Assembly (NCBI RefSeq): GCF_016863515.1
Contig: NZ_BOPA01000032.1
Location: forward strand, 62,001-126,000
Direction of reading: 5' to 3'
Length of the DNA: 64,000 bases
DNA from: Micromonospora gifhornensis
Lineage (GTDB): Bacteria > Actinomycetota > Actinomycetes > Mycobacteriales > Micromonosporaceae
In this document: one piece after another, positions 16,815 to 25,075 of the stretch
How the letters are laid out: the number at the start of each line of letters is the position of its first letter
Position numbering within the stretch: the first letter of the stretch is position 1
Position numbers and translations under genes: made by a program
Notes under the pieces: generated by a model
Databases searched by the model: none
What the model saw: the letters and a program-made list of their open reading frames with translations, nothing else
What the model was told of the DNA's origin: nothing

Positions 16815-17558
16815 TCAGAGGCGGCGGGCCTCGATGATGCGGGCCAGGAACTGGCGGGTACGCGGGTGGACGGGATCGGCGAGGACCTGGCTGGGCGGGC
16901 CGGACTCGATGACCCGGCCGGCGTCGAGGAAGCAGACCTGGTCGGCCACGTCGCGGGCGAAGCCCATCTCGTGGGTGGCCAGGATCATCGTCATGCCCTC
17001 GGTCTTGAGGTCGCGGATCATCGTCAGCACCTCACCGACCAGTTCCGGGTCCAGCGCCGAGGTGACCTCGTCGAGCAGCAGCAGCCGGGGCGAGTTGGCA
17101 AGCGCCCGTACGATCGCCACCCGCTGCTGCTGGCCGCCGGAGAGCCGGTCCGGGTAGGCGTCGGCCTTGGCCCCCAACCCCACCCGTTCCAGCAGCTCCC
17201 GGGCTCGGGCCTCCGCCTCAGCCCGCGCCCGGCGGTGCACCCGGCGGGGCGCGAGGGTGATGTTGTCCAGCACGCTCAGGTGCGGGAAGAGGTTGTACGA
17301 CTGGAACACCATGCCGATGCGGCGGCGTACCTTGTCGGGGTCGACGCCGGGGGCGGTGATGTCCTCGCCGTCCAGCTCGATCGTCCCGTCGTGCAGGTCC
17401 TCCAGCAGGTTGACACAGCGCAGCAGGGTCGACTTGCCGGACCCGGAGGACCCGATCAGGGCCACCACCTGGTGTTCGGCCACGGTCAGGTCGAGGCCGT
17501 CGAGGACCACCTGGTCGCCGAAGACCTTGCGTAGCCCGCGGCACCGCAGGACGTCCAT
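16815..17558 (-). CDS. Amino-acid-type ABC importer, ATP-binding protein
   Basis: A 247-residue ATPase of the GlnQ/polar amino acid class: Walker A GSSGSGKST, Q-loop VFQSYNLFPH, signature LSGGQQQR, Walker B LLLLDEVTSALD and switch His in ATHEMG. It powers the permease encoded immediately upstream on the minus strand (2-bp gap). Transcription order is binding protein, permease, ATPase, so one operon encodes a complete importer. The substrate is inferred to be a polar amino acid from subunit type only. Confidence 0.95.
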   Translation of the reverse strand: MDVLRCRGLRKVFGDQVVLDGLDLTVAEHQVVALIGSSGSGKSTLLRCVNLLEDLHDGTIELDGEDITAPGVDPDKVRRRIGMVFQSYNLFPHLSVLDNITLAPRRVHRRARAEAEARARELLERVGLGAKADAYPDRLSGGQQQRVAIVRALANSPRLLLLDEVTSALDPELVGEVLTMIRDLKTEGMTMILATHEMGFARDVADQVCFLDAGRVIESGPPSQVLADPVHPRTRQFLARIIEARRL

Positions 17559-17560
17559 GC

Positions 17561-18406
17561 TCAGCCTCCGGACTGGCGTCGGGCCGCCCGCAGGGTGACC
17601 CGGTCGGTGACGGCGATCAGCGGAATGGCCAGCAGCACGAAGAGCACCCCGGCCACGATGTACGGCGTGTAGTTGAAGCTCTGCGCGGTGGCGATCTGCG
17701 CGGCCCGGACCGCGTCGATCGGGCCGGCCAGGGAGACCAGGCCGACGTCCTTCTGCAACGCCACCACGTCGTTGAGCAGCGGCGGGGCCACCCGCCGGAC
17801 GGCCTGCGGCAGCACCACGTGCCGCATGGTCTGCCGGTAGGTCAGACCCAGCGACCGGGCCGCCGCGAGCTGGCTGGGATGCACCGACTCGATGCCGGCG
17901 CGGAACACCTCGGCCAGGTATCCGCTGTAGGTGAGCACCAGCGCGAGCCCGCCCAGCACCAGCACCGGCGGCATGCCCTGCAACCGCAGGCCCGGCACAC
18001 CGAGGGTGAGCAGGTAGAGCACGATGATCAGGGGCAGGCCCCGGAAGGCGTACGTGTAGCTGGTGGCCAGCGCCCGGATCGGGAAGAAGACCGGCCCGCG
18101 CAGGGTACGCAGGATCGCGATCACCAGCCCGAGCAGCAGCGCGCCGATGGCGCAGCAGACCAGCAGCCGCAGGTTGAGCCAGAGCCCGGTCAGCACCGCC
18201 GGCAGCGCGTCCCGGGCGATCTGCGGGTCGAAGAACGAGGCGCGTACGCGGTCCCAGCCGGGCGCCCCGGTCACCGCGAACGCCAGCAGCGTGCCGACCG
18301 CCGCCGTGGAGGCGGCGGCGATCAGCACGCTCAGTACGGTCTGCCTGCGGCGGTACTCCTCTCGGGCCCGCTGGGCGGGGGAGGGGACGTACGAGGTAGT
18401 GCTCAC
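17561..18406 (-). CDS. Amino-acid-type ABC importer, permease
   Basis: A 281-residue inner-membrane protein of the HisM/GlnP family, with a hydrophilic N-terminal tail of about 22 residues and several membrane segments (about 25-45, 70-95, 120-135, 145-165, 250-272). The EAA loop that contacts the ATPase is visible as the AAARSLGLTYRQTMRHVVLP region near residues 180-200. The GTG start overlaps the stop of the binding-protein gene by four bases (GTGA), and the ATPase starts 2 bp after its stop, indicating tight coupling. Confidence 0.93.
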   Translation of the reverse strand: MSTTSYVPSPAQRAREEYRRRQTVLSVLIAAASTAAVGTLLAFAVTGAPGWDRVRASFFDPQIARDALPAVLTGLWLNLRLLVCCAIGALLLGLVIAILRTLRGPVFFPIRALATSYTYAFRGLPLIIVLYLLTLGVPGLRLQGMPPVLVLGGLALVLTYSGYLAEVFRAGIESVHPSQLAAARSLGLTYRQTMRHVVLPQAVRRVAPPLLNDVVALQKDVGLVSLAGPIDAVRAAQIATAQSFNYTPYIVAGVLFVLLAIPLIAVTDRVTLRAARRQSGG

Positions 18407-19269
18407 GTGAGTTCAGGGGCTCCCGCGACCTGGGCCAGCCACTGCTGCTCCAACTGCTTCAACACGCCGTCGGCGGTGAGCTGCCCGACCGCGTTGCTGA
18501 CGCACCCGGTCAGCGGGGAGCCCTTGTCCAGCAGCAGCCCGAACGCCTCCGGCGTGCCCACCTGCGGCAACTGGCCGACGATCACCGCGTCGTCGATCTC
18601 CGCGGCGGTGATGTAGAAGGCGGTGGGCAGGTCGACGACCAGGCCGTCGAGCTGACCGTTCTGCAGGGCCTTCTTGGCGTCGTCGTTGCTGTTGTAGACC
18701 TGCGGCTTCGTCGTCGGCTTCACCACGTCGGTGATCGCCTGGTAGCTGGTCGTGCCGACCTGGGCGCCGAGCTTGGCCTCGCGCAGGTCCGCCAGGCTGG
18801 TCTTGCCGGCGATCTTGGACGACTTCAGGGCGATGACGGTCTGCCGCACCAGGTAGTAGGGCGCGGTGAAGTCGACAGCCTTCTTGCGCTCGTCGGTGAT
18901 CGAGAACTGGTTGATGTCGAAGTCGAAGGACTTCGGTCCGGGGGCGATCGCCGAGTCGAACTTGACCCGGGTCCAGACGACCTCGTCGCGGGTGTAGCCG
19001 AGCTTCTCCGCCACCGCGTAGGCCACCGCCGACTCGTAGCCCTGGCCGTTCTCGGGCTTGTCGTCGACGAACCACGGCTGGTAGGCCGGCTGGTCGGTGG
19101 CGATGGTGAGCTTGCCGGGGGTCTGGGTGGGCAGGTTCTCCTTCGCGCACGAGGCGGCGTCGGAGGTCGAGGGCGGGGGAGCGGGCTCGTTCTGCGGCGC
19201 GCAGGCGGTGACGGCGAAAAGGACCGCGCCGGCCGTGGCTAGCGTACGGATGCGTGGGGTGCTGACCAT
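18403..19269 (-). CDS. Amino-acid-type ABC importer, substrate-binding lipoprotein
   Basis: A 288-residue periplasmic-type binding protein of the SBP_bac_3 class anchored as a lipoprotein: signal peptide ending AVLFAVTAC, a Pro/Ser-rich linker, then LTIATDQPAYQPW, YESAVAYAVAEKLG, FDFDINQFSITDERKKAVDF and LGAQVGTTSYQAI. These are the ligand-binding segments of polar amino acid receptors. The frame is open further upstream, but the ATG at 19269 gives a proper signal peptide. It is the first gene of the importer operon and is divergent from hisE. Confidence 0.93.
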   Translation of the reverse strand: MVSTPRIRTLATAGAVLFAVTACAPQNEPAPPPSTSDAASCAKENLPTQTPGKLTIATDQPAYQPWFVDDKPENGQGYESAVAYAVAEKLGYTRDEVVWTRVKFDSAIAPGPKSFDFDINQFSITDERKKAVDFTAPYYLVRQTVIALKSSKIAGKTSLADLREAKLGAQVGTTSYQAITDVVKPTTKPQVYNSNDDAKKALQNGQLDGLVVDLPTAFYITAAEIDDAVIVGQLPQVGTPEAFGLLLDKGSPLTGCVSNAVGQLTADGVLKQLEQQWLAQVAGAPELT

Positions 19270-19409
19270 GGCCGACAGCGTACGACCACCATCGGCGGCT
19301 GCCGTAGAGCTGTCCCACCATGGTGGTAGGGAATACAGGGTCCCGCTCACCGGTCACCACCGGACCCGGTGCATGCCACGACCCGGGGCAACTGGGAGAA
19401 TCCGGTTCC

Positions 19410-19673
19410 GTGAAGACGTTCGAGGAGTTGTTCGCCGAGCTGCAGGCCAAGGCCGCCGCCGGCACCCCCGGCTCGGGCACGGTCGCCGCGCTGGAGAAGG
19501 GGGTGCACTTCATCGGCAAGAAGGTGGTCGAGGAGGCCGCCGAGTCGTGGATGGCCGCCGAGCACGAGGGGCCCGAACGCACCGCCGAGGAGATCTCCCA
19601 GCTGCTCTACCAGGTGCAGGTGTTGATGCTCGCCAGCGGACTGGAGCTCAAGGACGTCTACCGACATCTCTGA
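19410..19673 (+). CDS. hisE: Phosphoribosyl-ATP pyrophosphatase
   Basis: An 87-residue MazG-like protein that hydrolyses phosphoribosyl-ATP to phosphoribosyl-AMP in histidine synthesis, acting right after HisG. KTFEELFAEL begins the fold, and GKKVVEEAAESWMAAE with the following acidic residues holds the metal site. A GTG start at 19410 follows GGGAGAA by about 9 nt and matches family length; open sequence upstream is not conserved. It lies 44 bp upstream of hisG, the usual actinobacterial pair away from the main his operon. Confidence 0.95.
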   Translation: MKTFEELFAELQAKAAAGTPGSGTVAALEKGVHFIGKKVVEEAAESWMAAEHEGPERTAEEISQLLYQVQVLMLASGLELKDVYRHL

Positions 19674-19717
19674 GTGCCCGCCGTCGACTCTTGACCCGAT
19701 CGAAGGAGCACTCCGTC

Positions 19718-20563
19718 ATGCTGCGTGTCGCCGTACCTAACAAGGGCGCCCTGGCCTCCTCGGCCGCCGAGATGCTGCGCGAGGCGGGCTACCGCCAGCG
19801 CACCGACCCGAAGGACCTGGTCTGCCGGGACGAGGCAAACGACATCGAATTCTTCTACCTGCGACCGAAGGACATCGCCACCTACGTCGGCTCCGGTGAC
19901 CTGGACGTCGGGATCACCGGCCGGGACCTGCTGATCGACTCCGGCGCGCCGGCCGAGGAGGTCGTCGACCTGAACTTCGGCCGGGCCACCTTCCGGTTCG
20001 CCGCCCGCCCCGACGACGTCCACGACGTCCAGGAGCTGGGTGGGCACCGGATCGCCACCGCGTACCCGGGGTTGGTCGAGCGTCACCTCGCCGAGCTGGG
20101 CGTCAAGGCCGAGGTGATCCGCCTCGACGGCGCGGTGGAGAACGCCATCCGGCTGGGCGTGGCCGACGTGGTCGCCGACGTGGTCGAGACCGGTGCCACG
20201 CTGCGCCAGGCCGGCCTGGTGGTCTTCGGTGAGCCGCTGCTGCGCTCCTCGGCGGTGCTGGTCCGCCGGGCCGGCGCGACCGCGCACCCGCAGGCGGAGC
20301 AGTTGCTGCGCCGGGTGCACGGGGTGCTGGTGGCCCGCCGGTACGTGATGCTCGCCTACGACGTGCCGGCCGGCCTGCTGGACCGGGCCAGCTCGTTGAC
20401 CCCGGGCATCGAGTCACCGACCGTCTCGCCGCTGCACCGTGAGGGCTGGGTGGCGGTGGAGGCCATGGTGCTCCGCGACGACGTGCACCGGATCATGGAC
20501 GAGCTCTACGACCTCGGCGCCCGGGCGATCCTGGTCACCAACATCCACGCCTGCCGGTTGTGA
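19718..20563 (+). CDS. hisG: ATP phosphoribosyltransferase
   Basis: A 281-residue long-form HisG that catalyses the first step of histidine synthesis, joining ATP and phosphoribosyl pyrophosphate. The PRPP-binding stretch is VVADVVETGATLRQAGL; GDLDVGITGRDLL and IATAYPGLVERHL are family segments. The C-terminal about 75 residues are the ACT-like regulatory domain that binds histidine for feedback inhibition in long forms. The ATG at 19718 follows AAGGAGC. The stop overlaps a possible GTG of the next gene. Confidence 0.97.
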   Translation: MLRVAVPNKGALASSAAEMLREAGYRQRTDPKDLVCRDEANDIEFFYLRPKDIATYVGSGDLDVGITGRDLLIDSGAPAEEVVDLNFGRATFRFAARPDDVHDVQELGGHRIATAYPGLVERHLAELGVKAEVIRLDGAVENAIRLGVADVVADVVETGATLRQAGLVVFGEPLLRSSAVLVRRAGATAHPQAEQLLRRVHGVLVARRYVMLAYDVPAGLLDRASSLTPGIESPTVSPLHREGWVAVEAMVLRDDVHRIMDELYDLGARAILVTNIHACRL

Positions 20564-20622
20564 CCGCTGTGGCGGATGGTGCCGCTGCGTGTGGCACCGT
20601 CCGCCGGGCCGGGGGCGGATGG

Positions 20623-20635
20623 CAGACTGGTGCCA
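20623..20635 (+). promoter_or_regulatory. Leaderless-type -10 element of the PH-domain gene
   Basis: CAGACT at 20623-20628 is followed by exactly six bases and the ATG at 20635. The geometry matches that of the rpe promoter and four others in this window and supports this ATG as start of both mRNA and protein. Confidence 0.45.
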
Positions 20636-21177
20636 TGAGTCAGCGGGACGCAGCTCAGCGGGGTGCAGCGCAGCCGGGTGCCGACACGGCCGACCGTGGG
20701 CCGACGACCGGCGGCGAGCCGGTGCGGCTGCGGCCCCGGCGCATTCGGGTGGTCTGCTGGGTGTCGGCGGTCGTGGTGGTGGTGCTGTTCGCGGTGATCG
20801 CCACCACGCTGACCGGGCCGACCGGCAACGGCTACGGCACCTTCCAGCGCGGCGACCAGTTCGCCATGATCGGGCTCGGCGTGCTCTTCGCCCTCGGCGC
20901 CCTGCTGTTCACCCGTCCCCGGGTGGAGGCGGACGCGCGGGGGGTGCGGGTCCGCAACATCATCGGCTCGTACGAGCTGCCCTGGGAGGTCGTACGGGGG
21001 ATCCGGTTCGATCGTGGTGCGCCGTGGGCCGCCCTGGAGCTGTACGACGACGATCTGTTGCCGGTGGTGGCGCTGCAGGCCGCCGACAAGCAGCACGCGG
21101 TCGACGGGGTGCGTGCCCTGCGCCGGCTGCACCAGGCGCACCTGACCGCCCTCGCCGAGCGCATCCCCGGCCCCTGA
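20635..21177 (+). CDS. PH-domain membrane protein
   Basis: A 180-residue protein with two membrane helices (about 40-60 and 78-93) after a hydrophilic N terminus, followed by a bacterial PH-like domain whose sequence VRVRNIIGSYELPWEVVRGIRF is typical of actinobacterial proteins encoded beside hisG. Its function is unknown; bacterial PH domains usually mediate protein or membrane interactions. The ATG at 20635 is supported by a leaderless promoter. A GTG at 20560 that overlaps the hisG stop as GTGA is an alternative start and would add 25 residues. Confidence 0.78.
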   Translation: MSQRDAAQRGAAQPGADTADRGPTTGGEPVRLRPRRIRVVCWVSAVVVVVLFAVIATTLTGPTGNGYGTFQRGDQFAMIGLGVLFALGALLFTRPRVEADARGVRVRNIIGSYELPWEVVRGIRFDRGAPWAALELYDDDLLPVVALQAADKQHAVDGVRALRRLHQAHLTALAERIPGP

Positions 21178-21255
21178 CCACTGCCGGCCGTCCGGTGGCG
21201 GACAGCGCCGGTACCAGTGGCCGGTGCGACAGCGCGGGCGACACGGTGGGTCGGT

Positions 21256-21285
21256 TTGAGGCCCCGGTGACCGCGGGTGTAGTGT
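21256..21285 (+). promoter_or_regulatory. Promoter of the infC-rpmI-rplT operon
   Basis: TTGAGG (21256-21261) and TAGTGT (21280-21285) are separated by 18 bp, a good match to the principal sigma factor promoter. Transcription would start near 21292 and leave a leader of about 250 nt before infC, which contains the attenuator annotated below. The wider interval 21178-21544 holds no gene. Confidence 0.6.
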
Positions 21286-21446
21286 GGTCAGGTCGACCAG
21301 GCTGTCCGTGTGAGCGGACGGCCACGAAAGTGGGGCGCCTGCTCCCACCCGAGTTCGCCAACTGCGGCGGCCGGGTCCGGTCACCGGTTCCGGGCACGTC
21401 CCGGCTCCGGATGCGCGATCCTGTGATCGTGCCGACCGGTCGAGCG

Positions 21447-21479
21447 GGCCCTGGCATGCGCCGGGGCCTTCTGCTTTCC
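21447..21479 (+). terminator. Attenuator hairpin in the infC leader
   Basis: GGCCCTGGC (21447-21455) pairs with GCCGGGGCC (21460-21468) in a 9-bp stem (one T-G pair) with a 4-nt loop, followed by TTCTGCTTTCC. This is the best intrinsic-terminator shape in the window, yet it lies inside a leader about 75 nt before infC. It therefore probably acts as an attenuator of the initiation factor/ribosomal protein operon. A second small hairpin, GTGGG with CCCAC around 21331-21350, lies upstream and may belong to the antiterminating fold. Confidence 0.65.
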
Positions 21480-21544
21480 GCGCGGGTTCCCGACGGGAGC
21501 CGCACGGGTCGGCCACCGATGAAGAACCGACTCGAGGAGGCCCC

Positions 21545-22225
21545 ATCAGCGTCGAACCACGCGTGAACGAGCAGATCCGGGCACGTGAGGTCCGACTGGT
21601 CGGCCCCGAGGGTGAGCAGGTGGGCATCGTCCCGCTGGAGCGCGCCCTTCAGCTGGCCGCGGACGTCGATCTGGACCTGGTCGAGGTTGCGCCGATGGCG
21701 CGCCCGCCGGTGTGCAAGCTCATGGACTTCGGCAAGTTCAAGTACGAGAGCGCACTGAAGGCGCGCGAAGCGCGGCGTAACCAGCAGCAGACCGTCATCA
21801 AGGAGATGAAGCTCCGGCCGAAGATCGACCCGCACGACTACGAGACCAAAAAAGGTCACGTGGTGCGGTTCCTCAAGGCCGGGGACAAGGTCAAGGTGAC
21901 GATCATGTTCCGCGGTCGCGAGCAGAGTCGACCGGAGCTGGGCTACCGGCTCCTGCGCCGACTCGAGTCCGAGATCACGGAACTGGGATATGTCGAGTCC
22001 GCTCCTAAGCAGGACGGCCGAAACATGATCATGGTTCTCGCTCCGCACCGGGCCGTCAAGGCCTCCGCGGTCGCCGCCACGGCGTCGCGTGGTGGACCTC
22101 GGGAGCGGACCGCGGAGGATTCCGTGGCGGCTACCGAGCCCGCGGCGGCTACCGAGTCCGTGGCGGCCGGTGAGAGCGCAGCAGCCGGTGAGACCGGCGC
22201 GACCGCTGACACCAGCGGTCAGTAA
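21545..22225 (+). CDS. infC: Translation initiation factor IF-3
   Basis: A 226-residue IF-3 that binds the 30S subunit and polices start-codon choice. RAREVRLVGPEGEQ, LVEVAPMARPPVCKLMDFG and HPHDYETKKGHVVRFL-type segments mark the N and C domains. The start is taken as ATC at 21545: GAGGAGG ends 4 nt upstream and the typical N-terminal SVEPRVNEQIR follows. The first conventional start, GTG at 21563, has no ribosome binding site and trims conserved residues. Rare infC starts (AUU in E. coli) allow IF-3 to limit its own synthesis. The C-terminal about 50 residues are an Ala/Glu/Thr-rich tail encoded by imperfect repeats of a GCGGCTACCGAG-like unit. Confidence 0.9.
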   Translation: MSVEPRVNEQIRAREVRLVGPEGEQVGIVPLERALQLAADVDLDLVEVAPMARPPVCKLMDFGKFKYESALKAREARRNQQQTVIKEMKLRPKIDPHDYETKKGHVVRFLKAGDKVKVTIMFRGREQSRPELGYRLLRRLESEITELGYVESAPKQDGRNMIMVLAPHRAVKASAVAATASRGGPRERTAEDSVAATEPAAATESVAAGESAAAGETGATADTSGQ

Positions 22226-22245
22226 CAGGGGAGAAGACGTTCCAC

Positions 22246-22440
22246 ATGCCGAAGATGAAGAGCCACACGGGGACGGGTAAGCGGGTCCGCGTAACCGGCA
22301 AGGGCAAGATCATGAAGCAGCAGGCCGGTCTGCGCCACAACCTGGAGAAGAAGCCCTCCACCCGTACCCGGCGGCTGACGGGCGTGGTCGAGGCCGCCAA
22401 GTCCGACGTCAAGCGCCTCAAGAAGCTGCTCGGCCGCTGA
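22246..22440 (+). CDS. rpmI: 50S ribosomal protein L35
   Basis: A 64-residue, very basic ribosomal protein: MPKMKSHTGTGKRVRVTGKG begins it and LRHNLEKKPSTRTRRLTG follows, as usual for L35. It lies 20 bp after infC and 32 bp before rplT in the conserved infC-rpmI-rplT order. No abnormality is seen. Confidence 0.97.
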   Translation: MPKMKSHTGTGKRVRVTGKGKIMKQQAGLRHNLEKKPSTRTRRLTGVVEAAKSDVKRLKKLLGR

Positions 22441-22472
22441 CGCGCGCCACCTGAGCCCAAGAAGGAGTTGAG

Positions 22473-22865
22473 ATGGCACGCGTCAAGCGGGCTGTGAACG
22501 CCCAGAAGAAGCGCCGTACCCTGCTGGAGACCGCGAGTGGTTACCGCGGTCAGCGCTCCCGGCTGTACCGCAAGGCCAAGGAGCAGGTGCTGCACTCGAT
22601 GCAGTACGCCTACCGGGACCGTCGCGACCGCAAGGGTGACTTCCGGCAGTTGTGGATCCAGCGGATCAACGCGGGTGCCCGCGCCAACGGCATGACCTAC
22701 AACCGGCTGATCCAGGGCCTGCGCCTGGCCGGCATCGAGGTCGACCGCAAGATCCTGGCCGACATGGCCGTCAACGACGCCGCCGCGTTCGCGGCGATCG
22801 TCGAGCTGGCCCGGGCCGCGGTGCAGGCCGAGGGCACCGGCGGCGCGGCGGCTCAGGCCGCCTGA
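22473..22865 (+). CDS. rplT: 50S ribosomal protein L20
   Basis: A 130-residue L20 that nucleates assembly of the large subunit through 23S rRNA and in other bacteria represses its own operon by binding the leader. MARVKRAVNAQKKRR, GYRGQRSRLYRKAKEQV and RDRRDRKGDFRQLWI are characteristic. AAGGAG lies 7 nt before the ATG. The C terminus carries a few extra Ala/Gly residues. A hairpin terminator follows. Confidence 0.97.
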   Translation: MARVKRAVNAQKKRRTLLETASGYRGQRSRLYRKAKEQVLHSMQYAYRDRRDRKGDFRQLWIQRINAGARANGMTYNRLIQGLRLAGIEVDRKILADMAVNDAAAFAAIVELARAAVQAEGTGGAAAQAA

Positions 22866-22880
22866 TCCCCGCACAACGCA

Positions 22881-22914
22881 GCGAGGCGTCCCTCGATGAA
22901 GGGGGGCGCCTCGC
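22881..22914 (+). terminator. Terminator of the infC-rpmI-rplT operon
   Basis: GCGAGGCGTCCC (22881-22892) pairs with GGGGCGCCTCGC-type sequence at 22903-22914, giving a 12-bp stem with one T-G pair and a loop of about 10 nt. It starts 15 bp after the rplT stop and ends 20 bp before the next gene. Confidence 0.7.
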
Positions 22915-22934
22915 GCGTGTGTGGTGAGGACACC

Positions 22935-23732
22935 ATGCCCTTCACGCCGCGTACGCCCAGGGTGGTCGCCGCCCGCCGGCTGCAACGCCGCCGCGACCGC
23001 GAGGCCACCGGCCGGTTCCTCGCCGAGGGACCGCAGGCGGTCCGCGAGGCCCTGGCCCGTTCCCGGACGGTGCTCGAACTGTTCGGTACGCCCACCGCGC
23101 TCGACCGGTACGCCGACCTGGCAGCGGCCGCCGCCGGTGCCGACGTACCCGTCTCCGAGGTGACCGACGAGGCGCTCGCGGCGCTCGCCGAGACCGTCGC
23201 CCCGCAGGGCCTGGTCGCCGTCTGCCAGCACCTCGACGTGCCGCTGGCGGCCGCGCTGTCGCGCGGTCCGCGGCTGGTCGCGGTGCTGGCGGGCATCCGG
23301 GACCCGGGCAACGCCGGCACCGTGTTGCGGACGGCCGACGCGGCCGGCGCCGCGGCGGTGGTCTTCGCCGGTGAGGCGGTCGACCCGTACAACGGCAAGT
23401 GCGTCCGGTCGTCGGCGGGCAGCCTGTTCCACGTCGACGTGGTGCGCGAACGCGACCCGGCGGCGGTGGTCGCCGCCGCCCGCGCCGCCGGTCTGGTGGT
23501 GCTCGCCGCGACCGGCTACGGCGAAGCGGATCTCGACGACCTGGCCGACGCCGGCCGGCTGGCCGCCCCCACCGCCTGGCTGTTCGGGTCCGAGGCGCAC
23601 GGGCTGCCCGACGAGCTGATCGCCGCGGCCGACGCCCGGGTCCGGGTGCCGCTGCACGGGCGGGCCGAGAGCCTCAACCTGGCTGCGGCCGCGGCGGTCT
23701 GCCTGTACGCTTCGGCGAGAGCCCAGCGCTGA
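22935..23732 (+). CDS. TrmH/SpoU-family RNA 2'-O-methyltransferase
   Basis: A 265-residue protein with an N-terminal L30e-like substrate-binding domain (about 1-100) and a C-terminal SPOUT knot methyltransferase. Motif 1 is IRDPGNAGTVLRTADAAGA with the catalytic Arg, motif 2 is LFGSEAHGLPDEL, and motif 3 is ESLNLAAAAAVCLY. These enzymes methylate ribose 2'-OH of rRNA or tRNA using S-adenosylmethionine; the target here cannot be fixed. The ATG at 22935 is set by GTGAGGA upstream and the start of the conserved domain. Its position between rplT and pheS is common in actinobacteria. Confidence 0.92.
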   Translation: MPFTPRTPRVVAARRLQRRRDREATGRFLAEGPQAVREALARSRTVLELFGTPTALDRYADLAAAAAGADVPVSEVTDEALAALAETVAPQGLVAVCQHLDVPLAAALSRGPRLVAVLAGIRDPGNAGTVLRTADAAGAAAVVFAGEAVDPYNGKCVRSSAGSLFHVDVVRERDPAAVVAAARAAGLVVLAATGYGEADLDDLADAGRLAAPTAWLFGSEAHGLPDELIAAADARVRVPLHGRAESLNLAAAAAVCLYASARAQR

Positions 23733-23966
23733 CATGAGATCACGCGCAGGAACAGGATCACGTGCAGAGCAGAGCACGAGGAGAGCGGCCGGTGATGGTG
23801 GACGCACCACGGCGTACGTTTAGCCAGCCCGCCGGTGTCGGCGGGCGGCGAGCCTGACCTGCTCTCCGCACCACTCCCACCGGCGGGCTGCGGCGCAGCC
23901 GCGCGTCCGTAGACTCGCTTCGCCGCCTGAGAGGGCCGGCGCCGCCGTGAGGAGTGCCCGTACGCC

Positions 23967-25037
23967 ATGACCTACCGCAACGATCCGTACGACCCGAAGC
24001 AGGTCGCCCTGCTCGACCCGGCCGCCCTGGCCGAGGCCGTGACCGAGGCCGAGAAGGCTTTCGCCGCCGCCGGTGACCCCGACGCGCTGGCCGCGCTCCG
24101 CCCCGCGCACCTCGGCGACCGGGCTCCGGTCTCGCTGGCCCGTCGGGAGATCGGCGCGCTGCCGCCCGCCGCCAAGGCCGACGCCGGCAAGCGGGTCAAC
24201 GAGGCCCGTCGCAGCATCGAGCAGGCCTACGCCGCCCGGTCCGAGGTGCTCGACCGCGAGCAGGCGCAGCGGGTCCTGGTCGCCGAGCGCGTCGACGTGA
24301 CGCTGCCCTACGACCGACGCCCGCGTGGTTCCCGGCACCCCGTCAGCGTGCTGATGGAACAGATCAGCGACCTGTTCATCGGGATGGGCTACGAGGTGGC
24401 CGAGGGCCCCGAGGTCGAGTTGGAGTGGACCAACTTCGACGCGCTCAACATCCCCGTCGACCACCCGGCCCGGGGCCTGATGGACACCTTCCACATCGCA
24501 CCGTCGGAGGAGTCGGGGCTGGTGCTGCGTACCCACACCTCGCCGGTGCAGGCGCGCACGATGCTGACCCGCAAGCCGCCGATCTACGTGGTGGTGCCCG
24601 GCCGGGTCTACCGCACCGACGAGTTGGACGCCACCCACTCGCCGGTGTTCCACCAGGTCGAGGGCCTGGTGGTGGACAAGGGCATCACCATGGCGCACCT
24701 GCGCGGCACGCTCGACCACTTCGCCCGGGCCATGTTCGGCGAGGGCGCGAAGACCCGGTTCCGGCCGCACTACTTCCCGTTCACCGAGCCGTCGGCGGAG
24801 TTCGACGTGTGGTTCCCGGAGCACCGCAAGGGCCCACAGTGGGTCGAGTGGGGTGGCTGCGGCATGGTCAACCCGCGGGTGCTGCGCGCCTGCGGCATCG
24901 ACCCGGAGGTCTACTCCGGGTTCGCCTTCGGCATGGGCATCGACCGCACCGTGATGTTCCGACACGGGGTGGGCGACATGCGGGACATGGTCGAGGGCGA
25001 CGTCCGGTTCACCCGGGCGTTCGGCCACGGGGCGTAG
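23967..25037 (+). CDS. pheS: Phenylalanyl-tRNA synthetase alpha subunit
   Basis: A 356-residue catalytic subunit of the (alpha-beta)2 enzyme that charges tRNA-Phe. Class II motifs are visible: motif 2 region VVVPGRVYRTDELDATHSPVFHQ and motif 3 GFAFGMGIDRTVMFRHG; FTEPSAEFDVWF and WVEWGGCGMVNP form the phenylalanine pocket. The N-terminal coiled coil that binds tRNA occupies the first about 90 residues. A TAGACT hexamer at 23910-23915 is a likely -10 box. The 234-bp upstream interval has two near-identical GATCACG(C/T)GCAG direct repeats (23738 and 23756) but no recognisable T-box or leader peptide. pheT follows after 38 bp. Confidence 0.97.
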   Translation: MTYRNDPYDPKQVALLDPAALAEAVTEAEKAFAAAGDPDALAALRPAHLGDRAPVSLARREIGALPPAAKADAGKRVNEARRSIEQAYAARSEVLDREQAQRVLVAERVDVTLPYDRRPRGSRHPVSVLMEQISDLFIGMGYEVAEGPEVELEWTNFDALNIPVDHPARGLMDTFHIAPSEESGLVLRTHTSPVQARTMLTRKPPIYVVVPGRVYRTDELDATHSPVFHQVEGLVVDKGITMAHLRGTLDHFARAMFGEGAKTRFRPHYFPFTEPSAEFDVWFPEHRKGPQWVEWGGCGMVNPRVLRACGIDPEVYSGFAFGMGIDRTVMFRHGVGDMRDMVEGDVRFTRAFGHGA

Positions 25038-25075
25038 TGCGGGCGCGCGAGTTACGGAGACGGTGGTAACGAGTC

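Noticed and set aside
14885..16837. 650-codon open frame on the plus strand opposite the acyl-CoA dehydrogenase gene
   Set aside because: Shadow frame; the minus strand shows full acyl-CoA dehydrogenase motifs.
21519..21566. 15-codon ORF overlapping the infC start as a leader peptide
   Set aside because: No ribosome binding site of its own was found and the composition is not biased; kept only as a possibility in the infC finding.
21563..22225. GTG at 21563 as the infC start
   Set aside because: No ribosome binding site at proper distance, and it removes the conserved SVEPR-type N terminus that follows a well-placed ATC.
23733..23966. T-box or Phe leader peptide upstream of pheS
   Set aside because: No T-box sequence, no Phe codon run and no terminator/antiterminator pair could be found.
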